38,594 nucleotides of DNA from a bacterium (GTDB lineage: Bacteria > Bacillota > Clostridia > Lachnospirales > Lachnospiraceae): positions 1-38,594 of the forward strand of contig JAQYOU010000010.1 of the NCBI GenBank assembly GCA_028727105.1, given 5' to 3'. Made by a program: the position numbers and the translations under genes. The notes under the pieces were generated by a model. The model saw nothing but the letters and a program-made list of their open reading frames with translations, had not been told where the DNA came from and searched no databases. This document shows positions 35,068-38,594 of the stretch, piece after piece; the first letter of the stretch is position 1, and the number at the start of each line of letters is the position of its first letter.

Positions 35068-35747
35068 TACTTCATCACCTCGTCTTTTACGATTTTTCCA
35101 TCTCCGATGGTGATGATCCGTCCAGCCTGCAATGCAATCTTCTCGTCATGTGTGACCAAAAGGATCGTCTGATTATATTTCTGATTCGCATGCTTTAAGA
35201 TATCCATGATCTCCATGCCGGTCCTGCTGTCAAGATTTCCGGTCGGTTCATCCGCCAGTATGAACGCCGGCTCATTGATCAGCGCTCTTCCGATGGACAC
35301 TCTCTGCTGCTGTCCACCGGACATCTGCCCCGGCAGATGCTTCGCCCTTTTTTCCAGTCCGAGCAGCTGCAAAATCTCTGCCAAACGTTTTTTATTCTCT
35401 TTTCTGCCATCCAGTTTCCATGGAAGCGCAATGTTTTCCTCCGCGGTAAGCGTAGGGATCAGATTATAAAACTGATAAATGATCCCCAGATTTCTCCTGC
35501 GAAAGATCGCCAGTTCATCCTCGCTCATGGATGTGATATCGTTTTCTTCAATGATGACAGAGCCGCCGGTTGGATGATCAAGGCCTCCGATCATGTTCAT
35601 CAGTGTGGACTTTCCGGACCCGGAAGCCCCGACGATCGCCACAAATTCTCCTCTTTCAACAGAAAAAGAAACATGATCGAGGGCGACTACTTCCGATTCT
35701 CCCTGACCATATTTCTTTGTTAATTCCTTTACTTCTAAAACAGCCAT
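35067..35747 (-). CDS. ABC exporter ATPase (MacB/LolD/BceA type)
   Basis: A 226-residue ATPase with Walker A GASGSGKST, signature MSGGQQQRVSIGRAL, Walker B AFILADEPTGNLD and the H-loop THD. The frame opens 12 codons further up, but the ATG at 35747 has AAAGGAGG eight bases upstream and gives the usual MAVLEVKELTKKYG start. It drives the FtsX-type permease that follows. A separate leader of about 138 bp after the kinase gene suggests its own regulated promoter. Confidence 0.93.
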   Translation of the reverse strand: MAVLEVKELTKKYGQGESEVVALDHVSFSVERGEFVAIVGASGSGKSTLMNMIGGLDHPTGGSVIIEENDITSMSEDELAIFRRRNLGIIYQFYNLIPTLTAEENIALPWKLDGRKENKKRLAEILQLLGLEKRAKHLPGQMSGGQQQRVSIGRALINEPAFILADEPTGNLDSRTGMEIMDILKHANQKYNQTILLVTHDEKIALQAGRIITIGDGKIVKDEVMK

Positions 35748-35821
35748 TGTGTTTTCCTCCTTTTTCACTATCCATCCTAACAATACAAAATGACTGTTCC
35801 GTGACTTTTAAAAAAAGTATT

Positions 35822-35837
35822 GTGACAATTCTGTCAC
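35822..35837. promoter_or_regulatory. Candidate response-regulator site upstream of the ABC exporter
   Basis: A perfect inverted repeat, GTGACA-ATTC-TGTCAC, lies 75-90 bases before the ATPase start. Two more GTCA-containing half-sites (AGTCAC and AGTCAT on the minus strand) follow within 30 bases. Position and dyad form fit the binding site of the OmpR-type regulator encoded just upstream. No clear -35/-10 pair could be fixed. Confidence 0.5.
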
Positions 35838-35885
35838 TTCACATCGAGATAAAACTTTTGCGGAATCGAGATGGGGTCTGAATAG

Positions 35886-36707
35886 TTAGAAAAATTTAAT
35901 AATAAAAGTCGAACCCTGTCCCTCGCCCCCAAGGTCGACATCGATCGTTCCTCCCTGCCCCTTGACAATGGATAACGCAAGGGGCATTCCGATTCCAAAT
36001 CCATTTTCATTTGTGGAATTCTCAAATCTTTTAAAAAGAGCAGCGTATTGCTCCCTGCTCATTCCGTTTCCACTGTCCTTTACTGAAATCCAGTCATACA
36101 TTGGATTCGTACCACTGTCTATTTCGATCACCTGATCCTTTGGCGAATATTCGATCGCATTTTTAACAATGTTCGTAAGTGCCTCCACCGTCCAGCGCTT
36201 ATCACAATTGATGACACCATCATTTTTTAACTCCAGCGTCTGGTTGTTGACATCGAGAAGGATCGCCACCGAAGGCTTGACCGCCTCGACCAGTTCAGAT
36301 GCTTTCAGATCCTTTTTTGTAAATTCGACTGCATGTGCATCGAGCTTTGCCATCTTAAGCAACGCGCCTACCAGCCATTCCATCTTATTCAAAGAAAACC
36401 GGATATTATGAATGAACTCAGCCTGCTTTTCCGGCTCCGCATCCTCCAACAGATCTGCCATGATCATCATTGATGTGATCGGAGTTTTGAGCTGATGTGA
36501 GATATCCGCCATATAATCCGAAAGAATATCTCTTTCGGATTCGATCACCTTGATCTGCTCATTTTTCTTGTTCACCAGAGAATAGATATCGTTTTTCAGA
36601 ACCGGAAACGCGCCCTCTCTGTTATCCCGGATATCGAGTTCATCACCAGAAATGTAGCCTTTTACAAATTCCGATAACTGTTCTATTTCTTTTTTTCTAA
36701 TCCACAC
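35886..36707 (-). CDS. Sensor histidine kinase lacking membrane segments
   Basis: A 273-residue kinase. H71 in DISHQLKTPITS is the phospho-accepting histidine, N is in TNIVKNAIEYSP, and the ATP-lid glycines are in KDSGNGM and GFGIGMPLALSIVKGQGG. A coiled-coil linker precedes the H-box. No transmembrane helix or sensor domain is present. The start is GTG, inside the end of the regulator gene (11-bp overlap), with only a weak GAGGA upstream. Related kinases normally carry one or two N-terminal membrane helices, so this is either a soluble kinase that senses through a partner such as the ABC permease, or a product of N-terminal loss. Confidence 0.85.
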   Translation of the reverse strand: MWIRKKEIEQLSEFVKGYISGDELDIRDNREGAFPVLKNDIYSLVNKKNEQIKVIESERDILSDYMADISHQLKTPITSMMIMADLLEDAEPEKQAEFIHNIRFSLNKMEWLVGALLKMAKLDAHAVEFTKKDLKASELVEAVKPSVAILLDVNNQTLELKNDGVINCDKRWTVEALTNIVKNAIEYSPKDQVIEIDSGTNPMYDWISVKDSGNGMSREQYAALFKRFENSTNENGFGIGMPLALSIVKGQGGTIDVDLGGEGQGSTFIIKFF

Positions 36708-37359
36708 GATAGCCCATTCCTCTCACAGTCTCGATGTCTACTGCATTGCCGAGCTTTTCCCGCAATCGCTTCACATAAACGGTTAAGGTGTTATCCTCCA
36801 CAAAATTGCCGTCAACATCCCAGATCTTATTCAGGATCTGCTGTCTGGATAATAAGACTCCCTGATTATTCGCGAAAATGAGGAGCAGTCTGTATTCCAG
36901 GGCAGTCAGCTCGATCAATTGGTCATTCACATATGCTTTTGCCTCATCCGTGTGGATCCTTGCCTGTCCGATACAGATGATATGCTCTTTTCCGTTCTGA
37001 TCATTCCGGGTCGCCAACACACGCCTTACTCTCGCAAGCAACTCCCTGATCCGAAAAGGCTTTACAATATAATCTGCGGCTCCGTCATCAAATGCCTTTA
37101 CGATCGTATTCTCATCATCCACCACGGTCAGGAAAATGACCGCAGTATTAGTATGTTTCAATTTTTCACTCACAGCAAAGCCAGTCCCATCCGGCAGCTG
37201 CATATCTATGATCGCAAGGTGGAATTCCCTTTTCTCTATAAAATCATGCGCATCTGCAACAGTCGTCGCATGACAGACCTCATAGCCTTCCGTTTCCAAT
37301 GCATAGGTAATTCCTGATGCGATCATGGTATCGTCTTCAACCAACAAAATATCATTCAT
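36697..37359 (-). CDS. OmpR/PhoB family response regulator
   Basis: A 220-residue regulator with a receiver domain (acidic pocket E8-D9-D10, phosphorylation site D52 in IIDMQLPDG, K in YIVKPF) and a winged-helix DNA-binding domain (about 130-220; TALEYRLLLIFANNQGVLLSRQ, ending TVRGMGYRVD). The frame opens 18 codons earlier, but the ATG at 37359 with AAGGA eight bases upstream starts the receiver correctly. It overlaps the kinase gene and precedes an ABC exporter, so it most likely controls that exporter. Confidence 0.92.
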   Translation of the reverse strand: MNDILLVEDDTMIASGITYALETEGYEVCHATTVADAHDFIEKREFHLAIIDMQLPDGTGFAVSEKLKHTNTAVIFLTVVDDENTIVKAFDDGAADYIVKPFRIRELLARVRRVLATRNDQNGKEHIICIGQARIHTDEAKAYVNDQLIELTALEYRLLLIFANNQGVLLSRQQILNKIWDVDGNFVEDNTLTVYVKRLREKLGNAVDIETVRGMGYRVD

Positions 37360-37557
37360 ACGCAATTCCTTTTTTCTTGATTCTCCTTTGTTTTCGAATA
37401 ATCGGATTGACATTAGCCATATTGTATAGTATCATCTACTGATAAAGGAAATGGGTTTTTTGTCTGGTAAGTGATTATTCGCTGAGAGAGTTGCTCGTTT
37501 CTTTTTTTATGTCAATGATATCATATAGAAATCTCCTACAAACAGGAATTTTCCACA

Positions 37558-38594
37558 CTAAAACTTCAAGCTATCCGCATTGAGCAGAAAATATTTCATG
37601 CCCATGATTACAAATCCTTCATCATTTCTCCAAGGCTTTTTCGTTCCATTTACTATAACAATCTTCTTAAATGAATCCGGAATGTTGCGGAGTGAATTAA
37701 GTTCCTGTGTCTGCTTTTCCTCAGAAGTCATATCATAAGCTACCTGAATGTAATATCTCTGACTGCCCTGGTTCACTACAAAATCAACCTCTAATTGCTT
37801 ATGAACCCTCTTTCCTTCACTATTCTTTGCAAATACATCCACAATACCAACATCCACATTATAACCACGCACAAGCAGCTCATTATAAACAATGTTCTCC
37901 ATAATATGAGTCGGCTCCTGCTGTCTGAAGTTCAGTCTGACATTTCTAAGTCCAACATCTGAAAAATAGTATTTTAGATTTGCTCCTACATATTTTCTAC
38001 CCTTAATATCATACCGGTCCGCTTTAGAAATCAAAAATGCCTCTGCCAAATAATCTATATGGTTAGATATGGTTTTATTGCTATAATTGATACCTCGTTC
38101 ACTTTTGAAAGTATTCGATATTTTGGTTGGATTTGTTGGAGCTCCTATGGCAGAAGCAAGAATATCCACCAATGTTCCAATCTCATCAACATTTTGAATC
38201 CTGTTTCGCTCTACCACATCCTTGATATAAACATTGGCAAAAATATTTTTAAGATACTCAGCTTTTTGACGTTCCACAGAGAATTGTGCCACTTGTGGTA
38301 AGCCACCATATATCATATATTCCTCCCAAGCATCGTCATAATCTCCATCAAAAGCCGCATAGAACTCTGCAAAGGACAACGGATAAATTCTGATTTCATC
38401 TCCTCTGCCTCTAAATTCAGTTACAATATCGCTAGATAAAAATTTAGAATTACTGCCGGTTACATACACATCAATGTTGCTGATACGAAGCAAACTATTC
38501 AGCACTTCCTCAAAGCGTGGCATAAACTGTACTTCATCCAAAAGCAGATAATACTTCTGGTCATCTTTCACCCGCTCTTTAATATGCTGATAAC
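37558..38594 (-). CDS. AAA+ ATPase with DUF4143 domain (5' end cut by the window)
   Basis: The C-terminal 345 or so residues of an ATPase of the AAA_14/DUF4143 family, usually about 400 residues long. Walker B is YLLLDEVQ, followed by the sensor-like VTGSNSKFLSSDI and RGRGDEIRIYPLSFAEF. The DUF4143 part (about 190-300 of the visible sequence) contains a nuclease-like ELLVRGYNVDVG...LEVDFVV core. The Walker A motif lies beyond the right edge. The frame continues to the last base of the window. Function in this family is unclear; members are often single genes in variable regions. Confidence 0.9.
   Translation of the reverse strand, partial: YQHIKERVKDDQKYYLLLDEVQFMPRFEEVLNSLLRISNIDVYVTGSNSKFLSSDIVTEFRGRGDEIRIYPLSFAEFYAAFDGDYDDAWEEYMIYGGLPQVAQFSVERQKAEYLKNIFANVYIKDVVERNRIQNVDEIGTLVDILASAIGAPTNPTKISNTFKSERGINYSNKTISNHIDYLAEAFLISKADRYDIKGRKYVGANLKYYFSDVGLRNVRLNFRQQEPTHIMENIVYNELLVRGYNVDVGIVDVFAKNSEGKRVHKQLEVDFVVNQGSQRYYIQVAYDMTSEEKQTQELNSLRNIPDSFKKIVIVNGTKKPWRNDEGFVIMGMKYFLLNADSLKF

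Overview
The window looks like chromosomal DNA of a gut-type, fibre-degrading Firmicute, most likely a Lachnospiraceae member of the Roseburia/Blautia kind. This is judged from the gene repertoire, the strong AAGGAGG-type ribosome binding sites and the moderate GC content; no rRNA or marker gene is present to fix the species. Every confident gene lies on the minus strand, so transcription runs from high to low coordinates.

Right end to middle (38.6 to 24.5 kb). A cut AAA+/DUF4143 ATPase is followed by a response regulator, a histidine kinase without membrane segments and an FtsX-type ABC exporter (37.4-33.1 kb). Next comes about 1 kb of decayed DNA (33.08-32.04 kb) with the C-terminal remnants of a YjdF/DUF2992 protein and a VOC/glyoxalase protein, a 12-bp inverted repeat, strong hairpins and a four-unit array with a 64-bp period. 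Then follow an SSAT-like acetyltransferase, an SdpR/SdpI pair with a readable promoter and operator, a membrane metallophosphoesterase, NudC (preceded by a 24-codon open frame that looks like a methyltransferase stub), a GNAT-alpha/beta-hydrolase fusion, a CrtO-like membrane protein and ilvE.

Middle (25.7 to 14.9 kb) is a beta-galactan / galacto-oligosaccharide locus: AraC regulator, ABC importer (lipoprotein plus two permeases, no ATPase), GH2 beta-galactosidase, an unassigned 616-residue protein, an overlapping 72-residue zinc-ribbon protein and a GH53 endo-galactanase without signal peptide. The likely scheme is import of oligomers followed by cytoplasmic cleavage. Hairpin terminators between genes probably set the expression ratio.

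An amino-acid block (14.8 to 12.0 kb) holds an aspartate-type aminotransferase, HisC and a small multidrug-export family protein.

Left part (11.8 to 0.18 kb) is a glucuronoxylan/arabinoxylan locus: GH115 alpha-glucuronidase, GH3, YesL-like membrane protein, SGNH acetylesterase, a second esterase and two GH43 enzymes. The enzymes have no visible signal peptides, so they appear to debranch and hydrolyse imported xylo-oligosaccharides inside the cell. The extreme left edge resembles the left end of an IS200/IS605-type element inserted just past the operon terminator.

The most unusual observation is a run of three consecutive hairpins of about 135 bp (5890-6024) inside the start of the SGNH esterase gene. 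It is read in frame and adds about 45 low-homology-looking residues, as Rickettsia palindromic elements do. A second compact palindrome upstream of the aminotransferase (14811-14853) shares the apex heptamer CCTGACG.
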